The notes beneath the pieces are model-generated. The model was not told the origin of the DNA. It worked only from the letters and a program-made list of their open reading frames with translations, and searched no databases. A program made the translations under genes and the position numbers. From Porphyromonadaceae bacterium W3.11 (GTDB lineage Bacteria > Bacteroidota > Bacteroidia > Bacteroidales > Porphyromonadaceae), in assembly GCA_030434245.1 (NCBI GenBank), contig JAUISX010000002.1, positions 1-64,000 on the forward strand: DNA of 64,000 nt. The letters are read 5' to 3'. Positions 26,139 to 34,853 of the stretch are shown piece by piece. Within the stretch, counting starts at the first letter, position 1; every line of letters starts with the position of its first letter.

Positions 26139-27680
26139 TTAATACATGGACCGTTGCTCCCTATCGTTCTTAAAGCGCTTGAATGCTATGGGCAGCTGAT
26201 CTATCAGCTTGGATGCTGTGAGACTCTCCTGACAAAAGGCAGAAGCATATAAGTCAGCAGCAAAACCATGTATATAAGCAGCTATGCAACAGGATTGGAC
26301 GGCCGTATGTCCCTTACCAAAAAGAGCTAGGATAATACCCGCCAACACATCTCCCGAACCTGCTGTCGCCAAACCTGGATTACCTGAGGTATTAAAATAA
26401 ACCATTCCATCGGCACTACATGTCGCTGAATATGCCCCCTTCAGCAAAATATTCAACTTGTGAGTCTTTGCTACATCAATAGCTTTCATCAGCCGGCTAT
26501 ATGAGTTTTGAGAGGCCCCAAACAAGCGATCAAACTCGCCCTCATGGGGCGTAAGAATAGATCCCTCTGGAACTAACGCTAATAGATCTTCATCAGCATT
26601 AGCAATGATATTCAACGCATCCGCATCCAAGATCATAGGTCGGCGATAATTCTGCATCAAGTACTCTAAAGCAAATCGACTCTCTGTGGACTGACCTAAT
26701 CCGGGACCGACAGCGATCGTATCATAATCCTCGATCTTCAAGCTATCTGCCGAAAAGCTATCGGAAGAGAAGTCTATTGAGACCAAGGCCTCTGGCAGTG
26801 CTACATGTGCAACCGTTTCATAACCCTTGGGCAAGTGAAGGGTCAGATGACCGACACCAGAAGTCATAGCCGCCTTACCAGCTAAGATTGGAGCTCCTAT
26901 CATCCCTCTACTTCCTCCAATCAGTAAGACCTTACCATAATCATACTTATGAGTAAAAGTTCCTCTTCGTGGAAAAGCATGCTCCATCTCAAAGGTATCA
27001 AAAAGCTTAAAATCACTCTCAACAACATCACTGGGCAGGTTGATACCTAAGTTCATAACACTCCACGACCCAACGATTGAATGGTTTTCTCTGAAGAGAA
27101 AAGAGAGCTTCGGACTGTAATAGGTATAAGTCAGATTGGCTTTGAATATTTTAGAGGTGTCATTATCTTTATTATCACCCTCTAATAAACCACTCGGGAT
27201 ATCAATGGAGATCTTCGTAGCCTGCAAACTATTGAGATACATTATGACATTAGGAGTAGATCCTGTCAGAGGTGTCTGCTGCTCCACCCCACAGATAGCG
27301 TCAATCAAAATATCTTCCTCGTTGATAGGAGGTGGAGAAAATTGACTCGTAACCTCCATCAAATAATCCTCATAACTCTCCTTGAAGTTATCCCTCTCAT
27401 TAATCACAAGCTCAGGGAGTACTCCAGTAGGATTAAGCAAGACAACCATGATTTCATGACCAAGGCTAGCAAGGGTAGTCGCAATTCGTAGCCCCAAGGC
27501 ACCATTCTCATTAGGGCCTGCAAAGAGTACTACTTTCTGCTTCCCGAAGAAATCCTTTTTGAATTGCATGCAAAAAGCATTACTCTTCTGAGCTCTCAAC
27601 TCACTTTCAGAGAGATTCTGCTCTTGCAAAATTTTATTTTCCAACTCCTTGACTTGGAAATAATTATATATCATTCGCAT
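26139..27680 (-). CDS. nnr: Bifunctional NAD(P)HX epimerase/dehydratase
   Basis: A 513-residue fusion. The C-terminal domain (about 230-500) is the ADP/ATP-dependent NAD(P)HX dehydratase: LIGGSRGMIGAP, ILTPHEGEFDRL and GNPGLATAGSGDVLAG are all clear. The N-terminal domain (1-220) is the epimerase. Together they repair hydrated NADH and NADPH. Odd: where epimerases have a GNNGGDG-type loop this one reads AGPNENGALGL, so the first activity may be altered; the acidic DAICG and DIPSGLLEGDN parts are kept. It follows the dehydrogenase-like gene by 15 nt. Confidence 0.88.
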   Translation of the reverse strand: MRMIYNYFQVKELENKILQEQNLSESELRAQKSNAFCMQFKKDFFGKQKVVLFAGPNENGALGLRIATTLASLGHEIMVVLLNPTGVLPELVINERDNFKESYEDYLMEVTSQFSPPPINEEDILIDAICGVEQQTPLTGSTPNVIMYLNSLQATKISIDIPSGLLEGDNKDNDTSKIFKANLTYTYYSPKLSFLFRENHSIVGSWSVMNLGINLPSDVVESDFKLFDTFEMEHAFPRRGTFTHKYDYGKVLLIGGSRGMIGAPILAGKAAMTSGVGHLTLHLPKGYETVAHVALPEALVSIDFSSDSFSADSLKIEDYDTIAVGPGLGQSTESRFALEYLMQNYRRPMILDADALNIIANADEDLLALVPEGSILTPHEGEFDRLFGASQNSYSRLMKAIDVAKTHKLNILLKGAYSATCSADGMVYFNTSGNPGLATAGSGDVLAGIILALFGKGHTAVQSCCIAAYIHGFAADLYASAFCQESLTASKLIDQLPIAFKRFKNDREQRSMY

Positions 27681-27695
27681 TAGTGATCCTCCTAA

Positions 27696-28715
27696 TTAGT
27701 CTTCAACAAACACCAGATTCTCCTTCTGCTGTAATTTATCTGCCCACATATCACATGAAGGCAAGAATTTTTCTTCAATAAGCTTATCTCGCATGTCCGC
27801 TATTGAGGCAAACGCAGTATCTAATCTCTCTATATCTGCTTCACGACAACGCAATTCCACATGCCTACACCCTTCATCATCTATCAACGTTGGCAAGGCT
27901 CCAAACACATAAGGGTATCTATCCGAATGATGATACCTTGAGGTTGGGAGAATAAATGGGGTCTTATCATCAGCCATCAACATCCTCAAACTCAAGACCG
28001 CAGGACTCTGATACGCAGTATGTCCTCTATGCTTATAGATCGTAGTTCCAGCATACATGACTTCATCAAGAATCTCCTTTTGTTCCTCAATGTTCAACAT
28101 CTCTGAGATAGGTCTTCCATTATGCTTGGCCAGCCCGATCATGGGGGCCATCTTCATGTCATGACTACCTAGTGTCAATGCACTACCCAGCTCATTCATA
28201 GGAATATCTAGCTTCCTCGACAGACTACGACGAAATCTCGTAGTATCCAACGCAGAAAGAGACATCACCTGTTCGGGATCCAAACCACTATGAACCAAAA
28301 TCAGCAAACCCATCAAATCAGAAGGATTGCTCACGCAGACAACTCTTCGAACAGAAGAAGGACAGCTATTGATAGCCTCACCCAGCTCTTTCGCTAATGG
28401 GGCATTGCCTAACAACATAGACTCACGGCTCTGAAGCTTAGCTCTCGTACTTCTAGAGAAAAACACATAGCCACCCTCCGATAGAGCATCGTCCACTGAA
28501 GTGGTTATCCTCACATCTATCTCGTCAAAATAAGACTCCTCTAACTCGTCTTTCAGCCCCTGAAGGCGGGACTCATCACTCCCGTGTAGTACAAAACGCC
28601 TACTGAAGTTATTCAAAGCTGCATAGAAAGCTAGCTCACTCCCCAACATGCCAGTAGCACCATAAATAACCAATGGTTGCTCCGTAAAAAATACGCTCTT
28701 TTCCCCTACTTTCAT
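27696..28715 (-). CDS. Lactate/malate dehydrogenase family protein
   Basis: A 339-residue protein from the ATG at 28715 (a TTG start seven codons upstream is possible). The N-terminal VIYGATGMLGSELAFYA is a Rossmann loop; NPSDLMG, LDTTRFRRSL and GSHDMKMAPM correspond to the NPVD, LDxxRF and catalytic GGHGD motifs of malate dehydrogenase. The changes (GSHDMK for GGHGDT) are unusual, so substrate choice may differ. The pair with NAD(P)HX repair, 15 nt downstream, suggests linked NAD metabolism. The family call is firm; the reaction is not. Confidence 0.78.
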   Translation of the reverse strand: MKVGEKSVFFTEQPLVIYGATGMLGSELAFYAALNNFSRRFVLHGSDESRLQGLKDELEESYFDEIDVRITTSVDDALSEGGYVFFSRSTRAKLQSRESMLLGNAPLAKELGEAINSCPSSVRRVVCVSNPSDLMGLLILVHSGLDPEQVMSLSALDTTRFRRSLSRKLDIPMNELGSALTLGSHDMKMAPMIGLAKHNGRPISEMLNIEEQKEILDEVMYAGTTIYKHRGHTAYQSPAVLSLRMLMADDKTPFILPTSRYHHSDRYPYVFGALPTLIDDEGCRHVELRCREADIERLDTAFASIADMRDKLIEEKFLPSCDMWADKLQQKENLVFVED

Positions 28716-28834
28716 TCTTGCATAACCTATATACAAACCAACCCAATGACAACCTGAGACTCCAGCCTCGAAGTTATCATCAGGTAAGTGATAATTTTTT
28801 TACAACTAGATTTACCCCTTAGGGCAAGAGTCGC

Positions 28835-29026
28835 TTATTTAGAATTCTCAGGAAGAGAATTAGCCTTCTTATCTAAAAATATATGCAGGATATACCCCAC
28901 GACAACTAATGCTAAACCTATGATCAATCCAGTATTAGACTGTCCTGTACCAGCAACACCTAAATAAATTAGATAGCCTGCACCGATTAAGAGGAGAATC
29001 ACTCCCAAGTTACTTAAAGCCTTCAT
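28835..29026 (-). CDS. Small two-helix membrane protein
   Basis: A 63-residue protein with two hydrophobic helices (about 7-25 and 33-50) and a basic-polar tail (LDKKANSLPENSK). Short proteins of this shape are common in Bacteroidetes and have no assigned job. It stands alone, about 115 bp from the tRNA and 120 bp from the malate-dehydrogenase-like gene. Confidence 0.65.
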   Translation of the reverse strand: MKALSNLGVILLLIGAGYLIYLGVAGTGQSNTGLIIGLALVVVGYILHIFLDKKANSLPENSK

Positions 29027-29141
29027 ATAACTATATATTGTAAGTTTTCTTATTTATTATCTCATACAAAGTAAATGATTTTTTGTCATTTTTCCAAGCC
29101 ATTAGACATGAAATAATGCCATCTCACTTAACATTCTATAA

Positions 29142-29218
29142 TGGTGACCCAGGAGGGGATCAAACCCCCGACCTTCAGAACCGGAATCTGACGCTCTATT
29201 CAACTGAGCTACTGGGCC
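29142..29218 (-). tRNA. tRNA-Arg (CCG)
   Basis: Read on the - strand the 77 bases fold as a complete tRNA: acceptor stem GGCCCAG with CTGGGTC, anticodon stem TCAGA/TCTGA with loop TTCCGGT giving anticodon CCG, T-arm GGGGG-TTTGATC-CCCTC, and an encoded 3' CCA (29142-29144). No integrase or attachment repeat is seen beside it. Confidence 0.95.
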
Positions 29219-29496
29219 ATACCACAGGGAATAACAGCTATAAAAATAGGCCGATACCTCGCATGGTTCACAAATTTACTAAATCTTTTCCAGACAAGAC
29301 GCCATTGAAGTAGGTGGAACAGGGTCTGAATACAATAACAGACCTTGAAAGATCGTGTTGCTTTTATTGCATCTTTGCAAATAGGTGTACTAAGTATGAT
29401 CGACAGGTGATATTATGAGATATAAATTAGGCAGTTAGACTCTAAAGAAATTATTTCAAATGTATCAGCCCTACTCAGCAAAAACCGAGCAAAACT

Positions 29497-30525
29497 CTAG
29501 CTCTTCATACTCCTACTCACTAACTGCACAACATTGAAGATCCCTATGATATCTTTTAGATGTAATGTAATATCAGGATAATCAGGATTGAGTGAGCGGC
29601 AAACAATAGTTTCCTCTTCTAAATTCTGTGAAGCAATCGTCTTGACAATGATTCCCTCCTCTCGTGTCACAAAGACATAATAAGGCCAAGTACGGACATG
29701 AAGCCCTTCATTCCAATAACTTCGCTGGATCTGCCGACACAGTAATTTATCGCCATCTACTATCGCATGCACAGAGCCATCATCCATGGATGCTCCTCGA
29801 ACCGTAAAGATATAATAATTGCCCTTATACTCTCTATCCACAGGTAGCGTCATGGTCTCAAACCCTTCCGGATCTTCATCTCCAAAACCAGTCAATGAGC
29901 CAGCGGCAGCAGGATCTGGGATTATGGGGAATACCCTAGTACTCAATACTTCATAGGCTTCAGCATTCCCCTCCCTAAGCTCCTCCTCTTGTCTTCTAAG
30001 ATAGTCAGCATCTAAGATGTCACCCTGCCCATACAGTAGCCACTCTCGACTATATTTTGGGAAAGCCTGATGAATACGACTCATGGTCTGATCCATAGGA
30101 TGAGCCTTATCTCTTAAAATACGGTATATCGTACTGCCCGCATTCATCCCGATAGCTTTGGCAAAAGTCTGGACATCCATCTTCTCCTCCTCCATCAGAT
30201 AAGCGATACGTTCCCATCTATGGGAAAGCTCCGGGAAGGAGGGCTTAGCATGTGTTCTAAGCATCTTCTGCTTTCCCTCCATTAGCCAATCTGCATTGAA
30301 GATATCGCCGTATACTCTTAAGAACTGTCTAAGAAAATTCTTTGATAAGTATGGAGATGCTAAACTAAGAGCCCCACGTATCGTTACTGTTTTCAAGCCC
30401 GTAGCTTCACTTATATCATCATAAGTGTGAATATACCCCTTCCGTTGAAGATAATCGACACATTTTATCAACCTCTTCTTCCGTTGAAGCCGTTGCTTCT
30501 CAGCCGAAACAGTTCTTTTCGCCAT
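29497..30525 (-). CDS. S24-family (LexA/CI-like) transcriptional regulator with two HTH units
   Basis: A 342-residue protein. Two helix-turn-helix-like units lie at about 20-90 and 100-172, each ending in a similar phrase (ADWLMEGKQKML and REWLLYGQGDIL). The C-terminal part is a peptidase S24 domain: likely cleavage bond Ala208-Gly209, nucleophile Ser246 (VRGASMDDGS) and Lys295 (GIIVKTIA). This is the design of LexA and phage CI repressors that cleave themselves on DNA damage. It is the last gene of the operon that begins at 34468 and lies 12 nt after the VOC gene. The regulon cannot be seen. Confidence 0.82.
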   Translation of the reverse strand: MAKRTVSAEKQRLQRKKRLIKCVDYLQRKGYIHTYDDISEATGLKTVTIRGALSLASPYLSKNFLRQFLRVYGDIFNADWLMEGKQKMLRTHAKPSFPELSHRWERIAYLMEEEKMDVQTFAKAIGMNAGSTIYRILRDKAHPMDQTMSRIHQAFPKYSREWLLYGQGDILDADYLRRQEEELREGNAEAYEVLSTRVFPIIPDPAAAGSLTGFGDEDPEGFETMTLPVDREYKGNYYIFTVRGASMDDGSVHAIVDGDKLLCRQIQRSYWNEGLHVRTWPYYVFVTREEGIIVKTIASQNLEEETIVCRSLNPDYPDITLHLKDIIGIFNVVQLVSRSMKS

Positions 30526-30537
30526 TTATACTCCTCT

Positions 30538-30915
30538 TCAGACCAAAGGCAAAATTTCTATCCAATAACCATCAGGATCACTAATAAAATAGAGCCCCAT
30601 GTCATGATTTTCATAACAGATACAATTCATCTCACGATGGTATTCACGCCATTGATCATAGTCGCCATCTACCCTCAGACATAGATGATATTCCAAATCC
30701 CCCAAATTATAGGGTTCTCTTCGGTCCCTAAGCCATGTTAGCTCCAGCGTAAAGCCAGTGTGTCCATCTCCTAGATAAACCAAGATAAAGGAGCCATCCT
30801 CAGCTTCTTTTCTACGAACTTCTTTTAATCCTAGAGCCTTTTCGTAGAAGGCTAAACTTCTATCCAAGTCTAAGACGTTAAAGTTAAAGTGATCAAAACG
30901 AGCCTTTAATTCCAT
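30538..30915 (-). CDS. VOC-family (glyoxalase-like) protein
   Basis: A 125-residue protein with one VOC domain: LDRSLAFYEKALGL near the start, then GFTLELTW, and a terminal YFISDPDGYWIEILPLV strand with the usual metal-ligand Glu in WIEIL. Lactoylglutathione lyases of this size detoxify methylglyoxal with a metal ion, but glutathione is not certain in this organism, so a thiol-independent role is equally possible. It lies 26 nt after the AlaX-like gene. Confidence 0.8.
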   Translation of the reverse strand: MELKARFDHFNFNVLDLDRSLAFYEKALGLKEVRRKEAEDGSFILVYLGDGHTGFTLELTWLRDRREPYNLGDLEYHLCLRVDGDYDQWREYHREMNCICYENHDMGLYFISDPDGYWIEILPLV

Positions 30916-30941
30916 CCCTCTATTTCTTTATTAATAAATTC

Positions 30942-31430
30942 TTATTCATTGGCGTAAATGGGATCCTCTCCCTCTAGCTTAAATCGCAATCGCCACCTTT
31001 TCTTCCCCTCATCATAAGCATGGGAATAGAGTATAAATCGCCCACACTGCTGAGTATGCTCTACATGGTCACCGATACACAGACAGACATCATAGTCACC
31101 AACCATAGCCAGTCGGACCGCTTCCGAAGCGTCCTCTGGGATACGGCTGAGATCCACACCATATTGAACAGCATTAGCCTGATCTGTGACCAAAAATGTA
31201 ACGGGTAGATCCTCCAACAACACTCTATTAACCTCCTCCTCTAGAGCCTGAGCATCTGCTTCTGTAGGCGTCGTATCCATAATAAAATCCATTCGGGATT
31301 TCTTACGCTCCACATGAGCACTCACACTCCTACCTGTCCCAAAGAGTCGCACCATCGCACCATTGATGATATGCTCTACCGTATGCATCGGAGGATACTC
31401 CTTCTTATCATGTTCGTTGAACTGTACCAA
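30942..31430 (-). CDS. AlaX-like alanyl-tRNA editing domain protein
   Basis: A 162-residue protein with the zinc-site pattern of the threonyl/alanyl-tRNA SAD editing domain: HxxxH at 16-20 (HTVEH) and CxxxH at 118-122 (CIGDH). Free-standing AlaX proteins remove serine or glycine wrongly attached to tRNA-Ala. The pattern is kept but much of the domain is short. The start is a TTG at 31430; the reading frame cannot extend far upstream because the preceding gene ends at 31446. Function beyond the domain is an inference. Confidence 0.65.
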   Translation of the reverse strand: MVQFNEHDKKEYPPMHTVEHIINGAMVRLFGTGRSVSAHVERKKSRMDFIMDTTPTEADAQALEEEVNRVLLEDLPVTFLVTDQANAVQYGVDLSRIPEDASEAVRLAMVGDYDVCLCIGDHVEHTQQCGRFILYSHAYDEGKKRWRLRFKLEGEDPIYANE

Positions 31431-31445
31431 AACGTTCTTTCTTGA

Positions 31446-32336
31446 TTATAACGTGAATGAAAACCTCCCTATCAGATAACCCTCAGCAAAAAATTCGGCT
31501 TGATAGTTCCCTTCGGTCAGATACTCCTGGATATCCCAATACATCACCATAGGCAGCAACTCACCTCCATACTCCACTTGACGTGATACAGAATAAGGCA
31601 CTTTTGCTCCCTCAAAGTCGAAAGTACCGCTCACACCAGCCTGCTCTAAGAGTAATCCATCTGGAGTCGTAATCCTCATGTATATATCTTTATAACCAGG
31701 CTCTGCAGTCACATTACTATCAATATTGAAAGAAAATTGTAATTGCTTCATTCGCTGTAAGCGACTCGTACTCTTCCCTCTTGAGTTAAGCCCCTGTGCA
31801 CTAAAACTGGACACCGAAAGTTTTGCAGCCAGGGTCACCTGTTCTACCAGACGTTCCCGTTCAGCTTTCAGCTGCTGACGCTCCGAAGTCACCGCAGAGA
31901 TCTGACGCTTCACCTCTTGATTCTCCGATCTCAACGCCTGATTTGCGGCATTCAAAGAGTCAATCTGTACCACATAGCTCCTCATAACCTTACGTAGGGT
32001 CTCCAGCTCTCTTTTGAGTTCAGCTATCCGAGTCGCATTGGTGTTCTTAACCGTCTTAAGCTCCTCCATCAAACGCTGCACCTTGGCTTGCTCAGTCGCC
32101 AACTTCTGAGCTAATGAGTCATTACTAATCTCAAAGCGATATCCCTCGTACTGTAATGCCAACTCATTGTACTCATCTTGGAGCATCTCTTTCTCCAACT
32201 GAGTCAGTTCTCGAACACTGGCTATCTCTCTCCTTTGCTGGATAATAGTAAAGACTCCTACTGCTACAATAAGCAACAGAAGGACACTCCCAACGATCAC
32301 GAGTGCCTTTCTTTGTCTTTTCTTATCCTCTGTCAT
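31446..32336 (-). CDS. Membrane-anchored coiled-coil protein
   Basis: A protein of about 296 residues from the ATG at 32336 (GTG at 32354 possible). One membrane helix lies near residues 10-33, followed by a coiled coil of about 130 residues rich in Glu, Arg, Gln and Leu, and a beta-rich C-terminal domain (about 195-296). I do not recognise the family beyond Bacteroidetes proteins of this layout. It stands between the DUF3256 and AlaX-like genes with gaps of 23 and 15 nt, so is co-expressed with them. Confidence 0.65.
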   Translation of the reverse strand: MTEDKKRQRKALVIVGSVLLLLIVAVGVFTIIQQRREIASVRELTQLEKEMLQDEYNELALQYEGYRFEISNDSLAQKLATEQAKVQRLMEELKTVKNTNATRIAELKRELETLRKVMRSYVVQIDSLNAANQALRSENQEVKRQISAVTSERQQLKAERERLVEQVTLAAKLSVSSFSAQGLNSRGKSTSRLQRMKQLQFSFNIDSNVTAEPGYKDIYMRITTPDGLLLEQAGVSGTFDFEGAKVPYSVSRQVEYGGELLPMVMYWDIQEYLTEGNYQAEFFAEGYLIGRFSFTL

Positions 32337-32359
32337 ATCATCTCGTTGCACCACACTAC

Positions 32360-33055
32360 TTACTTCTTTATATAGCTCTTTGATCTTTTACTCCACTCGT
32401 ATCTCACGCCCTCTTTTTTAAGTAGTGGCATCACATCAGGATGTAATTCACGAGCTAACGCTTCATCAAATGTCGTCATCCTGAAGGACAGCCCAACTCC
32501 ATCTGCATCTAGGACAATCTGATATGACCACCGACCTCTTTCTACAAGGGCATCCTTGATCTCTCTTCTATTCGAATCATCTGGACTAATAAAGTAATCT
32601 GCGGGGTCAGGACTCTGGATAAAATCACTCGTCTCCAAGCGGTTCCAATCCTTATCATAAAAAACTATTACCGACTGCTTAGGCTCTAACAGACTAGTTG
32701 CTACCATAGAAATCAGATAGCCCTTAGAACCCTTATAGGGCAAGAGTTTCATCTGGAGTTCCGTTGAAGGATCTAGGGTCATCTGGAGATAGTCATCAGT
32801 CAACCGAAGTAGGGTAACTTCAGCCCCCAACATATTCTTACTAGTCTCTATATCAGCCTCACCTTTCAGCTTTGCCTCATAGACCGCAAAGACTTGACTA
32901 CGTTCCAAATCACCTAACGCTGGAATGACCTCAGAGGGAGCATCTTCAAAGACCTGACGAATGGAAGGCCTTTGAGCCATCATAGCCACCACTCCTATAT
33001 GCATAAGAATGATAGCTACGATGAACTTTCCTAAAATATCTTTATATAACTTCAC
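32360..33055 (-). CDS. DUF3256 family exported protein
   Basis: A 231-residue protein with a signal peptide (about 1-27, ending VVAMMAQ). Motifs RQVFEDAPSEVIPAL, VTLLRLTDDYLQMTL and LEMKL-like TELQMKLLPYKG match the Bacteroidetes DUF3256 family. Function is unknown. It starts with GTG 3 nt after the PDZ gene stop and ends 23 nt before the coiled-coil gene. It likely acts in the periplasm or at the outer membrane with its neighbours. Confidence 0.78.
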   Translation of the reverse strand: MKLYKDILGKFIVAIILMHIGVVAMMAQRPSIRQVFEDAPSEVIPALGDLERSQVFAVYEAKLKGEADIETSKNMLGAEVTLLRLTDDYLQMTLDPSTELQMKLLPYKGSKGYLISMVATSLLEPKQSVIVFYDKDWNRLETSDFIQSPDPADYFISPDDSNRREIKDALVERGRWSYQIVLDADGVGLSFRMTTFDEALARELHPDVMPLLKKEGVRYEWSKRSKSYIKK

Positions 33056-33058
33056 GAG

Positions 33059-34468
33059 TTAGTATAATGTAATATAATCTCTATTTCGCAATTGAGGAGT
33101 AACCAATATAGCAGAGCCATCACTCATCTCAAGTACAATATCCTTAATGATAGGCGAATTAATATAGGTGCGATGACTAAATAGATAAGCAAAAGCACTC
33201 AGGTATTTAGAATCTTGGATCTTCTCAGCCACCTTGAGGTACTTCGAGACATCCCAATACATATTCTGCTTGAATCCATCAGAATTAGGATAGATCGTAC
33301 TCTCATCTCTTAGATCCCAAGTGTCATTCAAGAATTCCTTATAAGCCTTACTCATCTTCTCCACAGATGAATCTAATGGCAAGCCATTAATACTAGTAAT
33401 GCGATCACCAGGACGAATACCTACCTTATCCGCTGGGCTGCCCTTATCCACCCAAACGACCAACTGTAGGTCATTGCTATCATAGTGAATACCCAAATAT
33501 CTGTAACTCTCCCTATGAATCAAATAGATAGGATTCATGATATACTGTAGGTAAGGGAAGTTAGCCATCAACAAAGGCCCAAAGGCTTTCGCATAATTAG
33601 CTGTGCTATAAGAAGCATTTATACGCTCAGTAGCTCTACCACTCCAAAGCTTCACATTATCTTTACCATCAAAGATCTCTACCTCTAAGGTTAGCCTATA
33701 GGCACCGAAAAACGCTGGAGCATTAAGACTCAAGAAAGGAAAATCCTGAATTTCCCCAGTATAAGTATTCATCCTATAGTTCCTGAAATTCTCTTCCCTA
33801 CCTGTACTACTACCTTCTCTATACTCTGGATTGGCCTCTAGTGAATGACGAACAGATACTAATAAGTCGCCACCCTTTTCTACGTATTTCAAGCCTTTCT
33901 TCTGAAGTGTTTGCTTGATCTGCTCAGCCTCCTCACCCACACGAGTATTGTTGACAAATGAGAAGCTCTTATATTGTATAAAGTCACGTTGCTCAGGCAC
34001 AGTGTAAGCAAATGGCATATTGAAACGCCTTGCTGTCACATCCTCTAAGCTATACATACTGAAGGCTTGAGCGAGGTCTGCTTCAGAAAGAGCTCCTACA
34101 GGATAGCACTCTTTCCTAAGAGTCACCTTTCTAACAGCGTCACCAAAGTTGGCCAATTCTAAGTCCACCTGACCTTCGGAAGAATTAAGAAGGGCACGAT
34201 TGATTTGCTCTTCCGACATCTTCTGTGTGCTCTGACCATTAATGGTCTTCAGTACATCACCCACTCTAACCCCTGCTTTTTCAGCTGGAGAACCAGGCAC
34301 TACCTCCACCACAATGGCATGCGAATCACCCCAATTGGGTTGATAACTAATCTGATAAAGCAATCCTACTTCACAGTGAGAGTTTTGCACACCTACTTTT
34401 TGAGCTGAAGCCACCAACACGCTAATCATCACTAGCATGACTGAGGCAAAAAAGGATCTAATCTTCAT
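33059..34468 (-). CDS. Exported protein with two PDZ domains
   Basis: A 469-residue protein from the ATG at 34468, which begins a clean signal peptide (MKIRSFFASVMLVMISVLVASAQ). A further ATG at 34528 exists, but a -7 promoter box at 34540-34547 would leave no leader for it. PDZ units are at about residues 40-100 (VVPGSPAEKAGVRVGDVLKTING) and 345-410 (VDKGSPADKVGIRPGDRITSING). There is no protease domain or catalytic triad. It heads the six-gene operon. It could be a scaffold or chaperone in the periplasm; the job is unknown. Confidence 0.75.
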   Translation of the reverse strand: MKIRSFFASVMLVMISVLVASAQKVGVQNSHCEVGLLYQISYQPNWGDSHAIVVEVVPGSPAEKAGVRVGDVLKTINGQSTQKMSEEQINRALLNSSEGQVDLELANFGDAVRKVTLRKECYPVGALSEADLAQAFSMYSLEDVTARRFNMPFAYTVPEQRDFIQYKSFSFVNNTRVGEEAEQIKQTLQKKGLKYVEKGGDLLVSVRHSLEANPEYREGSSTGREENFRNYRMNTYTGEIQDFPFLSLNAPAFFGAYRLTLEVEIFDGKDNVKLWSGRATERINASYSTANYAKAFGPLLMANFPYLQYIMNPIYLIHRESYRYLGIHYDSNDLQLVVWVDKGSPADKVGIRPGDRITSINGLPLDSSVEKMSKAYKEFLNDTWDLRDESTIYPNSDGFKQNMYWDVSKYLKVAEKIQDSKYLSAFAYLFSHRTYINSPIIKDIVLEMSDGSAILVTPQLRNRDYITLY

Positions 34469-34539
34469 ATTGTTTCTATTTTTCTTAAAACTCCGAATAA
34501 ATGTCATGAAATATCTATTGGACAACAAATTTTCAAGTA

Positions 34540-34547
34540 CAAATATA
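34540..34547 (-). promoter_or_regulatory. -7 promoter element of the PDZ operon
   Basis: The - strand reads TATATTTG, matching TAnnTTTG. Transcription would start near 34533, 65 bp before the chosen ATG. A weak ATTG is at about -33. Confidence 0.5.
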
Positions 34548-34853
34548 CCATTATTATCCTACTCATCAATGCACCCCAAGATGTTTTGAAAGACTTAACA
34601 AACACATAATGGGGCAGTTCTCACTTTCATAAAGGATATAAACTGATATAGAGAAGTTAGAAGAACCAACAGTTCCACCTCACTTACCAGGGTATCATGC
34701 TCATACCATTGGACGAAAATATCCATAGTTCGAGAGTGGTACAAAACACTACAAGCCCCTATAATGAGTCCTTACATCGTTTCACATTATTTTATGCAAT
34801 ATCAATTACTATTATCTATATAGTAATTAGATGTTCTTTTCCCATTATTGACA

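Noticed and set aside
29142-29218. tRNA-Arg as phage attachment site
   Set aside because: No integrase nearby and no repeat of the tRNA 3' end near the prophage border.
29321-29346. Hairpin after the S24 regulator
   Set aside because: Eight pairs with one G-T and no T tract; too weak to call a terminator.
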